Positions 9,790-17,976 of a DNA stretch of 64,000 nucleotides are shown one piece after another; the stretch's first letter is position 1, and the number at the start of each line of letters is the position of its first letter. This DNA comes from Acidobacteriota bacterium (GTDB lineage: Bacteria; Acidobacteriota; Terriglobia; Bryobacterales; Bryobacteraceae): positions 124,001 through 188,000 of the forward strand of contig JACPNQ010000040.1 of NCBI GenBank assembly GCA_016185425.1. The letters are read 5' to 3'. The position numbers were made by a program, and so were the translations under genes. The notes beneath the pieces were generated by a model. The model was given only the letters and a program-made list of their open reading frames with translations. It searched no databases and had not been told where the DNA came from.

Positions 9790-10725
9790 ATGAACAGACG
9801 CGTATTTCTAGGCGCCCTCGCCGTCGCCGCGCAAGCCAAGGAGAAGGTGTGGGAAGGCATCTTCGTCATCATGCAGACGCCCTTTCTCGACAACCTCGAG
9901 ATCGACGAAACTTCCCTGCGCAAGGAGTCCGGCTTCCTCGTCCGCGGCGGAGTCCACGGCATGGTCTGGCCCGCCGGCGCCGGTGAATCCATTTCCCTGT
10001 CGCAGCGCGAGCGCATGACATACTCCAAGTCCGTCGTCGATGAAGTCAAAGGCCGCACTACAGTCCTGATCGGTGTCCATGGCGCCAACAAGTTCGAAGC
10101 GATGGAGTACGCCCGCTACGCCGAAAAGATCGGTGCCGATGGTCTCCACGCACTAGGGCCAACCAGCGGCATCACCGACGGCGAGCTCCTCACCGACTAT
10201 TTCACGTCAATCGCGTCGGTTTCCAAGCTACCCATGTGCATTCAGGTTTCCAACGGCGGCATGAGCACGGACCTTCTTCTTCGTCTCGCGGACAAGATCC
10301 CAACCCTCAAGATCCTCAAACTGGAAAGCGCCGACGTACCCCACGACGTCAGCCGCGTCGTGCGCGAGCGTAAGCGGCCGCTGATACCCTCGACCGGCGG
10401 CGGCGCCATGAATCTCTATACCGAAATGGAGCGGCAATCCGGAGGCACGATGGCCGGCGCCGGGCTTGCGGACATTCAGGCCGAAATCTGGGATCTCTAT
10501 CACGCCGGCAAGAAAAAAGAATCGCGCGAGCTGTTCCTGAAATTCCTGCCCTCCGCAGTCCTCGAGCGCCGCACCAGCTATGTGCTGCAAAAGGAAATCC
10601 TGCGCCGGCGGGGCATATTCAAGACCATTCAGATGCGCAACACCAGCCGCTTCTTCATGGACGCCGCCGACCTCCGTGAGCTCGATCTTATTCTCGAAGC
10701 GCTCAAACCGCACTATCGGGTGTGA
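9790..10725 (+). CDS. DapA/NanA-family (dihydrodipicolinate synthase-like) protein with Tat-like leader
   Basis: 311 residues from the ATG at 9790; an earlier in-frame start would overlap the divergent MFS gene. The TIM-barrel family is shown by WPAGAGESISLSQRER (the GTTGE loop), VLIGVHGANKFEAMEYARYAEKIGADG, and the Schiff-base lysine in LKILKLESAD. The YN-x-P tyrosine of true DapA/NanA is absent: the strand reads MCIQVSNGG. The N-terminus (MNRRVFLGALAVAAQA) looks like a short twin-arginine leader, unusual for this normally cytoplasmic family. It probably acts on a keto acid related to the divergent transporter's cargo; not a lysine-pathway DapA. Confidence 0.8.
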   Translation: MNRRVFLGALAVAAQAKEKVWEGIFVIMQTPFLDNLEIDETSLRKESGFLVRGGVHGMVWPAGAGESISLSQRERMTYSKSVVDEVKGRTTVLIGVHGANKFEAMEYARYAEKIGADGLHALGPTSGITDGELLTDYFTSIASVSKLPMCIQVSNGGMSTDLLLRLADKIPTLKILKLESADVPHDVSRVVRERKRPLIPSTGGGAMNLYTEMERQSGGTMAGAGLADIQAEIWDLYHAGKKKESRELFLKFLPSAVLERRTSYVLQKEILRRRGIFKTIQMRNTSRFFMDAADLRELDLILEALKPHYRV

Positions 10726-10768
10726 ATTCTCATCCGCCACACTGCGTTTCGCCAAGGCCGCCGCTGCC

Positions 10769-11131
10769 TTAGTTCAGCCGCGCGCTCGCCGACAGTTCTT
10801 CCAGCGTCACCAGTTCCAAGGCATTCTCATGTGTCGCCTCCAGCCGCACTGGCGCGCGAATCCCGGCGTCGTGCGACTGCTTCCACAGCTCCAGACAGAC
10901 ACACCAGCAATCGCCCGGCTTCAATCCCGGAAATCCCCACTGCGGCCGCGGCGTTATCAGGTCGTTACCGATCGACGCCTGGTGCAGCAGAAAGTCCTCC
11001 GTCATCGTTACGCAAACATGATGTTTGCCGATATCGTCGGGCCCGGTATTGCACTTGCCATCGCGATAGAAACCAGTCAGCGGATCCGTCCCGCAAGTCT
11101 GCAGGATCCCGCCCAGTACGTTCTTAGTCAT
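10769..11131 (-). CDS. DUF2237 family protein
   Basis: 120 residues matching DUF2237 along its whole length: NVLGGILQTCGTDPLTGFYRDGKCNTGPDD, TEDFLLHQASIGNDL, FPGLKPGDCWCVCLELWKQ and VRLEATHENALELV. Conserved cysteines and an aspartate suggest a small metal- or ligand-binding fold, but no biochemical role is established. It is convergent with the DapA-like gene and 16 bp downstream of the terpene-synthase-like gene on the same strand, so the two are likely co-transcribed. Confidence 0.88.
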   Translation of the reverse strand: MTKNVLGGILQTCGTDPLTGFYRDGKCNTGPDDIGKHHVCVTMTEDFLLHQASIGNDLITPRPQWGFPGLKPGDCWCVCLELWKQSHDAGIRAPVRLEATHENALELVTLEELSASARLN

Positions 11132-11147
11132 CCAACTTCAACTTATC

Positions 11148-12044
11148 TCAAAATGGATCGGGACAAGCGGGCGTAATTGTAATCTGCACTGTCCAGCCAT
11201 CCGCCAGATGCGTCGCCTGAAAGCGCGGCGCCCGGCTATGCCACTGCGCGAAACCGTAGATCGCGCAGTGCAGCGCGTCGAACCACGCCGTCAGCATCGG
11301 GTGCCGTGGATACCGCGTCATTAATACCGTCTCGTACCGCCGCAGTTCCTGCACCTGGCAGGTATGCATGTGCGAAACCCACTTAAAGGCTTCGCCGGCA
11401 TCGTCGCCGAACTCGTTCGCCGCGCACAGGACGAAGTTCGCGCGCCCTTGCGCACGGTCGTTCGTGAAGCCGCAGAGATCCTTCCCGATCGCAACGCAGT
11501 CCGCCGCCGCGTACAACGCTTCCTGCAACTCCGGATCGGCGGCGACCTCGCCGGGCAGTTCCCAAGCGATCTGATATTCGATCAGATCGAATGCCGCGCG
11601 CAGCCCGAGGCTTGCCCGGCACCGCAGCAGGTGATCGTTCACCGTTGGCAGTTCCGCCAGGCGCTCAACTCGAACCCGTTCGGCGACGTGGCTGGCGTAT
11701 CGGCTCATCCACTTGCCGCTCATCGCCCGCCCAAACGCCTCGTTCAATTCCGCCTTTCGATCGATGCCAAGCGCGCACGCCGCCATTGCCCGGGTAATCG
11801 TTTCCGCGCGGTCCTCCTCCGCGAACGGAAACGGCCAGTTCCCCAGCTCGCCGACCGACAGTTGACGATAGGTCTCGTCGTCGACACTCGCGCCAAGCCA
11901 TGCGCGCGCCCGCCGCGCCAGTTCACGCGCCAGCGGATTCGGCCGGACGGCCCACGAGCCGGGAAAGTGGAGATTGACTGTGCATCGGCGCGGACGAATC
12001 GGCGCTAGTCGCGGCCGGAAATCGGGTGCAGTGGCAGGGCTCAT
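11148..12044 (-). CDS. Terpene-synthase-fold protein lacking the metal-binding motifs
   Basis: 298 residues. By eye it aligns with bacterial class I terpene cyclases such as pentalenene synthase. The N-terminal segment LHFPGSWAVRPNPLARELARRARAWL matches their start, CRASLGLRAAFDLIEY matches the helix before the active site, and the tail AQWHSRAPRF matches the family's WHRSSGRY. However, the aspartate-rich DDxxD is replaced by ALGIDRKAE. The NSE triad (ND-L-x-S-x-x-x-E) reads KDLCGFTND, and the RY pair is RF. About 45 residues between helices are also missing. It is therefore unlikely to ionise diphosphates. Function unknown; co-directional with DUF2237. Confidence 0.6.
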   Translation of the reverse strand: MSPATAPDFRPRLAPIRPRRCTVNLHFPGSWAVRPNPLARELARRARAWLGASVDDETYRQLSVGELGNWPFPFAEEDRAETITRAMAACALGIDRKAELNEAFGRAMSGKWMSRYASHVAERVRVERLAELPTVNDHLLRCRASLGLRAAFDLIEYQIAWELPGEVAADPELQEALYAAADCVAIGKDLCGFTNDRAQGRANFVLCAANEFGDDAGEAFKWVSHMHTCQVQELRRYETVLMTRYPRHPMLTAWFDALHCAIYGFAQWHSRAPRFQATHLADGWTVQITITPACPDPF

Positions 12045-12095
12045 GCACTAGAGTGCAGCGAGGCCTCGAGTTGTATCCGGAAATTCGAGTGCCGA

Positions 12096-12818
12096 TTATC
12101 GTTCGACCTGGAATTTGTACTCGCCGGCGAGCGCGCCGTTGGCATTGTAGAGGCGCGCTATGTAGGAGCCGGCCGGGAACTTCGCCGCCACCACAGAAGC
12201 GGCGAGGGCGCCGTGGGAATTGGGTTCCAGACTTTCGAGGAGTTCGACTCGCTCATTGGCGCCGTTAAGCAGTTCCAAACGGAATGGTCGAGGAGCGGAT
12301 GGCGGCGCGTCGAGCCACAGGGCGAACAGCGGTACACCGGCTGGGACGGTCAGCGAGCCGGGCGCGCCGGCGCGCGACGCTTCGAGCACCAGCACCGGCA
12401 AGTTTGGTTGCGCCATCGCCATCCGCACTACAGGGGCAGGAGCGGGTGGCGCCGGTTTGGCGCGTTCGGCCGCGAGTTCGCGTTCGAGCCGCGGAATCTG
12501 CACAAGCATTGTCCAAGAGGCGAGAGCGATGAGGGCGACGGCGGCTGCCGCGAAGGCCCATTTCCAATGTTGGCCGGGTGCCGGGGCGGTCAACGTGCCG
12601 CCGCGAGCCGCGTCGCGAACGCCGGCACGCAATTTGCGGATGGCTTCGACATCGCTCCAGCATTCGGCGCAGGCGAAGTAGTGCTCTTCGAACGCATCGG
12701 ACTCGGCTTCCGGCAAGCGCCCGCTGACGTAGGCTTCGGCGAGCTCGCGCGATTTTGCTTCGTCGTGAGTCAGGCTCTCTCCCTTAGCATGTGACGGATT
12801 GTGAGGGTTTGTATCCAC
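12096..12818 (-). CDS. Anti-sigma factor with zinc-binding N-terminus, one membrane helix
   Basis: 240 residues from a GTG at 12818 that overlaps the last base of the sigma-factor stop codon (TAGTG), implying translational coupling. The N-terminal zf-HC2 motif is EEHYFACAECW (H-x3-C-x2-C). A single membrane helix (FAAAAVALIALASWTMLVQI) follows at about 90-110, then a periplasmic domain with IARLYNANGALAGEYKFQVER. The layout is that of a ZAS-type anti-sigma that holds the ECF sigma factor encoded just upstream. The signal sensed by the periplasmic domain is unknown. Confidence 0.8.
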   Translation of the reverse strand: MDTNPHNPSHAKGESLTHDEAKSRELAEAYVSGRLPEAESDAFEEHYFACAECWSDVEAIRKLRAGVRDAARGGTLTAPAPGQHWKWAFAAAAVALIALASWTMLVQIPRLERELAAERAKPAPPAPAPVVRMAMAQPNLPVLVLEASRAGAPGSLTVPAGVPLFALWLDAPPSAPRPFRLELLNGANERVELLESLEPNSHGALAASVVAAKFPAGSYIARLYNANGALAGEYKFQVER

Positions 12819-13339
12819 TATTTTTGCTTCGCCCCGGTAACGCGCCAATAGAATTCGCGAAAGCTTTTCAGGGCGCGGGATTTGACTAGCCGGACGCGAT
12901 CGGGAACGATACCGAGGCGCTCCGAGATCTCCTCCTTGGAAAGGTCCTCGAAGTAGGCGAGGCGCAGCACATCACGCTCGCGGGGCTTGAGGCGAGTCAG
13001 TGCCGACTCAATGGCGCGACGCACGGCAGGATCGGCCGGCTCCTCGGGAGCGCCGTTGGGAAAATCGCGATCACCGAGCTCGCCGGTTCGATTCTGTTTG
13101 CGGAATTCCTCCAGAATCACATTCCGCGCGATGCTTAACACGAAAGCCGGCAGCGCCTCGGGAGCGCGAAGCGAACCGGCGCGGAGCGCTTGAATGACGC
13201 GAAGCAATGTCTCGTTGCGAACGTCTTCGGCGGATGATGCCGAGCGAAGTTTTCGCAGCGCCAAATAGTAAATCCGGCTGGAGAATTCAGCCGGAAGGCG
13301 CGCGATGATCTGTTCGATGTCAGTGGAGGATGACATCAT
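12818..13339 (-). CDS. ECF-type RNA polymerase sigma factor
   Basis: 173 residues. The sigma-2 region spans about residues 15-85 (YYLALRKLRSASSAEDVRNETLLRVIQAL, PAFVLSIARNVILEEFRKQ). The sigma-4 region spans about 112-165 (LTRLKPRERDVLRLAYFEDLSKEEISERLGI, VKSRALKSF), with no sigma-3 domain, as expected for extracytoplasmic-function sigmas. It directs RNA polymerase to a stress regulon when its partner anti-sigma, overlapping it by one base downstream, is inactivated. Auto-regulation is common, but I cannot assign a promoter in the 467-bp region upstream. Confidence 0.88.
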   Translation of the reverse strand: MMSSSTDIEQIIARLPAEFSSRIYYLALRKLRSASSAEDVRNETLLRVIQALRAGSLRAPEALPAFVLSIARNVILEEFRKQNRTGELGDRDFPNGAPEEPADPAVRRAIESALTRLKPRERDVLRLAYFEDLSKEEISERLGIVPDRVRLVKSRALKSFREFYWRVTGAKQK

Positions 13340-13567
13340 CCTCGTTCTAAGATACCGCGCGGTTCCGCTTCGGGGCTATTGGACGGTAACCATAGCCGCG
13401 TTGCTTTTTTCGCCGTTCAAGGCGATGCCGCCGAAGACGACATCAAGTGTCTCTGGTCAATACGCTAAGATGCGAGGTGCGAATGGGCCAGCATTTTCCT
13501 TGCGAAAGTTTTTCCACGTTTTCCTCTCCCATTATCATTTGTTATCAGTGAGTTACAAGGATTTGTC

Positions 13568-13625
13568 TCGGTTTGTTCCCCGGTTTGTACCTTGGTTCCT
13601 TCCCGGTTTCTTTCCGGTTTGTTGC
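13568..13625. repeat. Degenerate 11-12-bp tandem repeats (CGGTTTGTTCC-like)
   Basis: About five consecutive units vary around CGGTTTGTTCC: CGGTTTGTTCC, CCGGTTTGTACC, TTGGTTCCTTC, CCGGTTTCTTTC, CGGTTTGTTGC. The purine strand is on minus. The array abuts the hairpin at 13635. No known repeat family is recognised. Confidence 0.5.
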
Positions 13626-13634
13626 GCAAGAAAT

Positions 13635-13683
13635 GCGAAGGCCTCTCGATGCCGCCCAATCAGGGGCGCCGAGAGGCCTTCGC
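13635..13683 (-). terminator. Long hairpin, possible terminator of the GntR gene
   Basis: A perfect 14-bp inverted repeat (GCGAAGGCCTCTCG at 13635-13648 and its complement at 13670-13683) encloses a 21-nt loop that can itself pair partly (GCC/GGC core around AATCA). Read on the minus strand, it lies 124 bp after the GntR stop and is followed by ATTTCTT, a weak U-tract. It could be a rho-independent terminator, an mRNA-stabilising hairpin or part of a small RNA. Confidence 0.5.
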
Positions 13684-13806
13684 TTACTTACTAACATGGG
13701 TCTGCCGCACGCGACCCTAATTACCTTTTAGCATATGAGGTTGGAAAAACGGATCGTGCGATGGGTGCGGATTCGTTGTATGCGATTGAGTGGGTTGGGG
13801 TTGGGA

Positions 13807-14523
13807 TTATTTTTTTGATTTGTGACTCCCAGAATTCGGCTCGCGCGCCCGCGCCCATGCCGCCTCCGCCGACGCGACAAACCGTCCCACGCAGTACTGC
13901 ATGAATTGCCCAGCCACTGCCGGACTGCTTTCCCGGATCAGATATATAACCTCTCGATGCCGGGGGAGATCCGGAGCCCACCGCTCTGTCGATTCCCGCG
14001 TTTCCAGCATCCGCAACAGCACAAATGCGAACAATGGCCGCAGCAATCTCTCAATCATCTCGGCCAACAGCGCATTGCCGGAGGCTCTCGCCAGAGCCAA
14101 ATGAAATGCCAGATCGTTATCCACGAGCCCCTTCACATCCCCTGCCGCCGCGGCTGCTTCCATTCGCTCCAAGGCTCCCTCCAACTCGCCCATGTCGGCT
14201 CCTCGCGCCGCCGCCAGTTGCGCGGCCAACCCTTCCAGAGCGCCCCGAACTTCGTAGATCGTAGCAATGTCGGCCACCGAATAGTTCGGTACACGGGCAC
14301 TCCGGCCAGCGTTCTTTACCAGAAATCCCTCGGCAATCAAGAGGTTGATCGCCTCTCGAACCGACGCCTGTGCCACGCCGAAGGTCCGCGCCCAGGCCCC
14401 CTCGACGACTCGCTGGCCGGGACTCAGGCGGCCCTCAATGATCGCCGCCTTTAGCTGCTGCGCCAGATTCTGCTTTACGAGCTTCGACTTCGTCGTTTCG
14501 TCCATGTTTAAGCGCTCATTCAT
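13807..14523 (-). CDS. GntR-family (FadR/FCD subfamily) transcriptional regulator
   Basis: About 238 residues from the ATG at 14523; 14505 and a TTG at 14559 are alternatives and none has a clear ribosome site. The N-terminal winged helix (KQNLAQQLKAAIIEGRLSPGQRV, SVREAINLLIAEGFLV) is followed by an all-helical FCD domain. Its metal or ligand histidines are likely in DNDLAFHLALARASGN and PRHREVIYLI. FCD regulators respond to organic acids or sugar acids. It is divergent from the receptor starting at 14622, and a pair of AGCGCT-centred sites lies between them, so it probably controls that receptor and itself. Confidence 0.88.
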   Translation of the reverse strand: MNERLNMDETTKSKLVKQNLAQQLKAAIIEGRLSPGQRVVEGAWARTFGVAQASVREAINLLIAEGFLVKNAGRSARVPNYSVADIATIYEVRGALEGLAAQLAAARGADMGELEGALERMEAAAAAGDVKGLVDNDLAFHLALARASGNALLAEMIERLLRPLFAFVLLRMLETRESTERWAPDLPRHREVIYLIRESSPAVAGQFMQYCVGRFVASAEAAWARAREPNSGSHKSKK

Positions 14524-14570
14524 ACATGTAGTTCGTCGAATTACGTAGAACAATGGCAAAATGAGCGCTT
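14510..14570. promoter_or_regulatory. Paired inverted operator sites (AAGCGCTCATT / AATGAGCGCTT)
   Basis: A perfect 11-bp inverted repeat occupies 14510-14520 and 14560-14570. Each arm contains the palindrome AGCGCT; the two palindrome centres are 53 bp apart, close to five helical turns. The right arm overlaps the -35 box of the receptor promoter and the left arm sits at the GntR translation start. This is the layout expected for a GntR dimer binding both sites and repressing both genes, possibly by looping. The binding itself is inferred. Confidence 0.55.
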
Positions 14571-14597
14571 GACACCATCTTGGAGAGATTGTAAACT
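14569..14597 (+). promoter_or_regulatory. Sigma-70-type promoter of the first receptor gene
   Basis: TTGACA at 14569-14574 and TAAACT at 14592-14597 are separated by exactly 17 bp. The start codon at 14622 follows about 24 bp later, with AAGGG as a ribosome site at 14608-14612. The -35 box overlaps the right arm of the putative GntR operator. Confidence 0.7.
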
Positions 14598-14621
14598 CGC
14601 CATCCGAAAGGGATGTTTCCG

Positions 14622-17600
14622 ATGACCGCCAAGTTGACCATCATTCTCGCCACTCTACTCGCATGGAATACCACAATGTGGGCCCAAGTCTCGTTTGCCA
14701 CCATCAACGGCACGGTCAAAGATGCGAGCGGAGCCGTCATCGCGGGCGCCGACCTGCTGCTTCGAAACGTCCAGACCGGCGTCGAGACTCGCGCAACCAC
14801 CAACGAGCAAGGCATCTACGTCCTCCTCAACATCCTTCCGGGCCCATACACCCTGGAGGCGAGCCGGCAGGGCTTCAGCACCGCCCGCCTCTCCCAATTC
14901 AACCTCGTCGTCAACCAGTCGTCCGTCTTTGACATGGTGCTCGCTGTCGGCGCGGTACAGGATGCGGTTACCGTCGAAGCCGTCGGCGCGCAGGTCCAAA
15001 GCGGAACTGCCGAACTTGGAACCGTGCTTACGTCGCACCAAGTCGTCGATATGCCCTACGGCCGCAACATACAAAATCTCATGCGCCTGACCCCCGGCGT
15101 GAACCCAGTAGGCCCAGGCCAGTCCAGCGTTCCCTCGGTGAATGGCCAGGTGAAGCGGAGCAGCATGTTCATGCTCGATGGTGTCAATAACCAGTCCACT
15201 TTCATGTCCAACCTTGCGGTCAGCCCGATCGTCGAGACCCTGGAAGAGTTCAAAGTACAGTCCCACAACGACTCGGCGGAATTCGGCGGCATCATGGGCG
15301 GCGTGATGAATACCAGCACAAAGTCCGGCACCAACGAGTACCACGGCAATGGCTGGTACCAGCACGACAACGACGCCTTCCGCGCCCGCAATACCTTTCA
15401 ACCTACCGTCAATCCGTACAAGGGTCATATCTTCGGCGGCACTGCCGGCGGCCCGGTCTGGATCCCCAAGCTCTACAAGGGAACCAGCCGGACGTTTTTC
15501 TATGCCGGCTACGAAGTCAATCTCAACAAGTCTCCCGCCTTCGCCTATCTCCGCGTGCCGACCGCCGCCAACCTCCGCGGCGATTTCAGCGACTGGCCGA
15601 AGCAGATCTTCAACCCATCCACCACCAGGGTCAATCCAGCCAATCCTTCCACATTCATCCGCGACCCCTTCCCCGGCAACCAGATCCCCGCCAGCATGCT
15701 GAACCCCGGCATGGTCTACTACTCGCAGACGGTTCTCCCCCAGCCCGAGCCGACCAACGTCGCGGACCGCAACGCCATCAACCGCGCCGCTGTCGATAAC
15801 CAGACCCGTAACCTCTCCGCCAAAGTCGATCACAAGTTCACCGACAAGGATGCCGTCTGGGTACGCTATACCGAGACATTCGCCCCCAACAAGCCCGCCG
15901 GCGCCCTGCCTTCCCTCAAGGTGAACAGCGACAACATCGCCCGCAACTTCGGGGCTAGCTGGGTGCACACGTTTAATCCGACCTCCGTACTTCAATTGCA
16001 GGGCGGCCGAGTGAAGCAATGGGGCCGCACGCTCACGCGCTTCGGTTCTCTCCCTTCCGACTTCCAATCCAAGGTCGGCTACACCACCAACATCATGACA
16101 CCCTATCGCGACAAGCTCACCTATCTACCCGGATTCTCCGTTGCCAACTACTACAGCGGCGGCGAATCGCTCGGTTACCAGCAGGGCGCCGACAATTGGC
16201 ACATTCGCGGCAGCCTGACCAAGCTTTGGGGACGCCACACGCTGAAGGCCGGTGGCGACGTCAACTTCATCGGCTACGACTACGAGAACTACATCACCAC
16301 CGTCAACTTCGCCGATGCGCAGACGGCTAATCCCTCCGCCCTCGGGACCACAGGCGGCTCACTCGCCTCCATGCTCCTCGCGATTCCCGACGGCGCTACC
16401 CGCCGCGACATCGTGGAAACCACCGCTTGGTGGGCCAGCGTCTCCGGCTTCTTTGTGCAGGACTCCTGGAAGGTGACCAACAACCTCACCCTTAACATCG
16501 GCCTCCGCTATGACCGCACGCTCATTCCGCCCGCCGGTACGGATGGCGCCAACAACAACTACGCCGGCAACATCGACTTCAACACCGGCAAATACGTCAT
16601 CCAACGCATGGCGCGGCCATGCTCCGAAACCGGATCGTATCCCTGCATCCCAACACCGGCCGGCGCTCCAGCCGGGTGGCTGCCACCGAATGTCGAGCTG
16701 GCGAAGAATGGCAAGATCTACCGCGACACCACGAGGAACTTCCAGCCGCGCTTCGGCCTGGCCTACCGGGTGAACCAGCGCACGGCGATTCGTGCCTCCG
16801 CCGGTGTCTATTTCGACAACTATTCGGGCGTGCTTCAGATCTCACGCAACTTTATCGGCACCTGGCCCGCATTGGGCTTCCAATCGGTGTCGAACCTGAA
16901 CTACCCCGTCTCCGGTGCGACGACACCCAGCGTGTCCGCCTTCAATCCGCTTCCCTCGGCGAGCCTTCCGCCCGCCGATCCCTTCACGCAGAGTGCCTAT
17001 TGGGCCGATCCGAACTGGCGCAACGCGTATTCCATCCAGTGGAACGGCGGCATCCAGCACCAGCTCACGAAGTCGATGCTGCTGACCGCAAATTACGTCG
17101 GGTCGGGCACGCACCGCGCCAACATTGGCGGACGCTACAACGTAGCTGTTACTCCGGGTCCGGGCGATTGGCGACAGCGCGCTCCGTTCCCCTATATCGC
17201 CGTGCCGATCTCCTGGGACCGTGCCTGGGGCAACACCAACTACCATGCGCTGCAGACGTCGCTCGAACGCCGCTTCTCCAACGGTCTCGCCCTGTCTCTC
17301 GCCTATACCTGGTCGAAGGCCATCGACACCGGCTCCTCCGGGTTCTTTGGCGTTGAAGGCCAGTCGATTCAGAACCCCTACGACATGCGCGCCGACCGCA
17401 GCGTGTCCAGCTTCAACGTCCCTCATAACGCCGTGATTGGCTGGGTCTACGACCTTCCTTTCGGCCGCGATCGTCTCCTGCGGACCAAGAATCGCATCCT
17501 GGACACTGTCATCGGCGGCTGGCAGGTCAACGGCATCGCCGATCTCCGTTCCGGCAACGCCGTCAACGTCACGGTTTCCGGAGATATCGCCAATACCGGC

Positions 17601-17951
17601 AATGTCGGTTATATGCGTCCGAACGTGGCCGGCGATTGGAAGCTGAGTAACCCCACACCCTCCGCCTGGTTCAACAAGGCCGCTTTCGCCACACCCGCGC
17701 AGTTCACCTTCGGCAACGCCGGCCGCAACATCCTGCGCGGCGACCGCGTCCAGCGTTTCGACATCTCGGTATTCCGCAACTTCCGGATCACCGAGAGGTC
17801 CCATTTTGAATTCCGCTGTGAGGCGTATAACGTATTCAACACCGTGACCTATGGCGATCCAACGGCAGAGTTCACCAACGTGAACTTCGGCAAGGTGCTC
17901 AGCGCGATGGCCTCGCGGTCGCTGCGGCTGGGTGGGAAGTTTGTGTTCTGA
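14622..17951 (+). CDS. Oar-like TonB-dependent receptor (carboxypeptidase-regulatory N-domain) 1
   Basis: 1109 residues from the ATG at 14622, chosen because AAGGG lies 9 bp upstream. A signal peptide ending at MWAQ is followed by a carboxypeptidase-regulatory-like beta domain (INGTVKDASGAVIAGADLLLRN to about residue 110). Next come a plug-like region (VVDMPYGRNIQNLMRLTPGVNP) and a long outer-membrane barrel with YVGSGTHRANIGGRYN and ALSLAYTWSKAID, ending in phenylalanine (GGKFVF). These Acidobacteria-rich proteins are thought to take up glycans or peptides through the outer membrane. Divergent from and probably repressed by the GntR regulator. Confidence 0.88.
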   Translation: MTAKLTIILATLLAWNTTMWAQVSFATINGTVKDASGAVIAGADLLLRNVQTGVETRATTNEQGIYVLLNILPGPYTLEASRQGFSTARLSQFNLVVNQSSVFDMVLAVGAVQDAVTVEAVGAQVQSGTAELGTVLTSHQVVDMPYGRNIQNLMRLTPGVNPVGPGQSSVPSVNGQVKRSSMFMLDGVNNQSTFMSNLAVSPIVETLEEFKVQSHNDSAEFGGIMGGVMNTSTKSGTNEYHGNGWYQHDNDAFRARNTFQPTVNPYKGHIFGGTAGGPVWIPKLYKGTSRTFFYAGYEVNLNKSPAFAYLRVPTAANLRGDFSDWPKQIFNPSTTRVNPANPSTFIRDPFPGNQIPASMLNPGMVYYSQTVLPQPEPTNVADRNAINRAAVDNQTRNLSAKVDHKFTDKDAVWVRYTETFAPNKPAGALPSLKVNSDNIARNFGASWVHTFNPTSVLQLQGGRVKQWGRTLTRFGSLPSDFQSKVGYTTNIMTPYRDKLTYLPGFSVANYYSGGESLGYQQGADNWHIRGSLTKLWGRHTLKAGGDVNFIGYDYENYITTVNFADAQTANPSALGTTGGSLASMLLAIPDGATRRDIVETTAWWASVSGFFVQDSWKVTNNLTLNIGLRYDRTLIPPAGTDGANNNYAGNIDFNTGKYVIQRMARPCSETGSYPCIPTPAGAPAGWLPPNVELAKNGKIYRDTTRNFQPRFGLAYRVNQRTAIRASAGVYFDNYSGVLQISRNFIGTWPALGFQSVSNLNYPVSGATTPSVSAFNPLPSASLPPADPFTQSAYWADPNWRNAYSIQWNGGIQHQLTKSMLLTANYVGSGTHRANIGGRYNVAVTPGPGDWRQRAPFPYIAVPISWDRAWGNTNYHALQTSLERRFSNGLALSLAYTWSKAIDTGSSGFFGVEGQSIQNPYDMRADRSVSSFNVPHNAVIGWVYDLPFGRDRLLRTKNRILDTVIGGWQVNGIADLRSGNAVNVTVSGDIANTGNVGYMRPNVAGDWKLSNPTPSAWFNKAAFATPAQFTFGNAGRNILRGDRVQRFDISVFRNFRITERSHFEFRCEAYNVFNTVTYGDPTAEFTNVNFGKVLSAMASRSLRLGGKFVF

Positions 17952-17973
17952 GCCGCTTCGTTAGCGCTGGCTC
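17950..17973. terminator. Short hairpin between convergent genes
   Basis: GAGCC at 17950-17954 pairs with GGCTC at 17969-17973 around a 14-nt loop containing AGCGCT. It begins on the receptor stop codon and ends 3 bp before the stop of the convergent PQQ gene. There is no T-tract, so a bidirectional terminator role is only a suggestion. Confidence 0.3.
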
Positions 17974-17976
17974 TAC

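Larger units (their letters stand above)
13340..13806. other. 467-bp gene-free stretch between ECF sigma and GntR genes
   Basis: I see no convincing gene here. A 64-codon minus-strand frame at 13465-13659 has no ribosome site and low-complexity composition. The stretch holds degenerate 11-12-bp tandem repeats around GGTTTGTTCC at about 13568-13625, then a large hairpin at 13635-13683, then AT-richer sequence up to the GntR stop. It must also contain the promoter of the sigma-factor gene. Confidence 0.5.

Noticed and set aside
13568..13625. Tandem repeats as a CRISPR array
   Set aside because: Units are only 11-12 bp, contiguous without spacers, and no cas genes are present.
13465..13659. 64-codon minus-strand frame over the tandem repeats
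   Set aside because: Its sequence is mostly the translated repeats and hairpin; no start signal and no partner gene.
14655..16067. Long (470-codon) minus-strand open frame inside receptor 1
   Set aside because: It is antisense to a clear receptor gene, has no ribosome site and no recognisable motif, and is explained by the high GC content of the sense gene.
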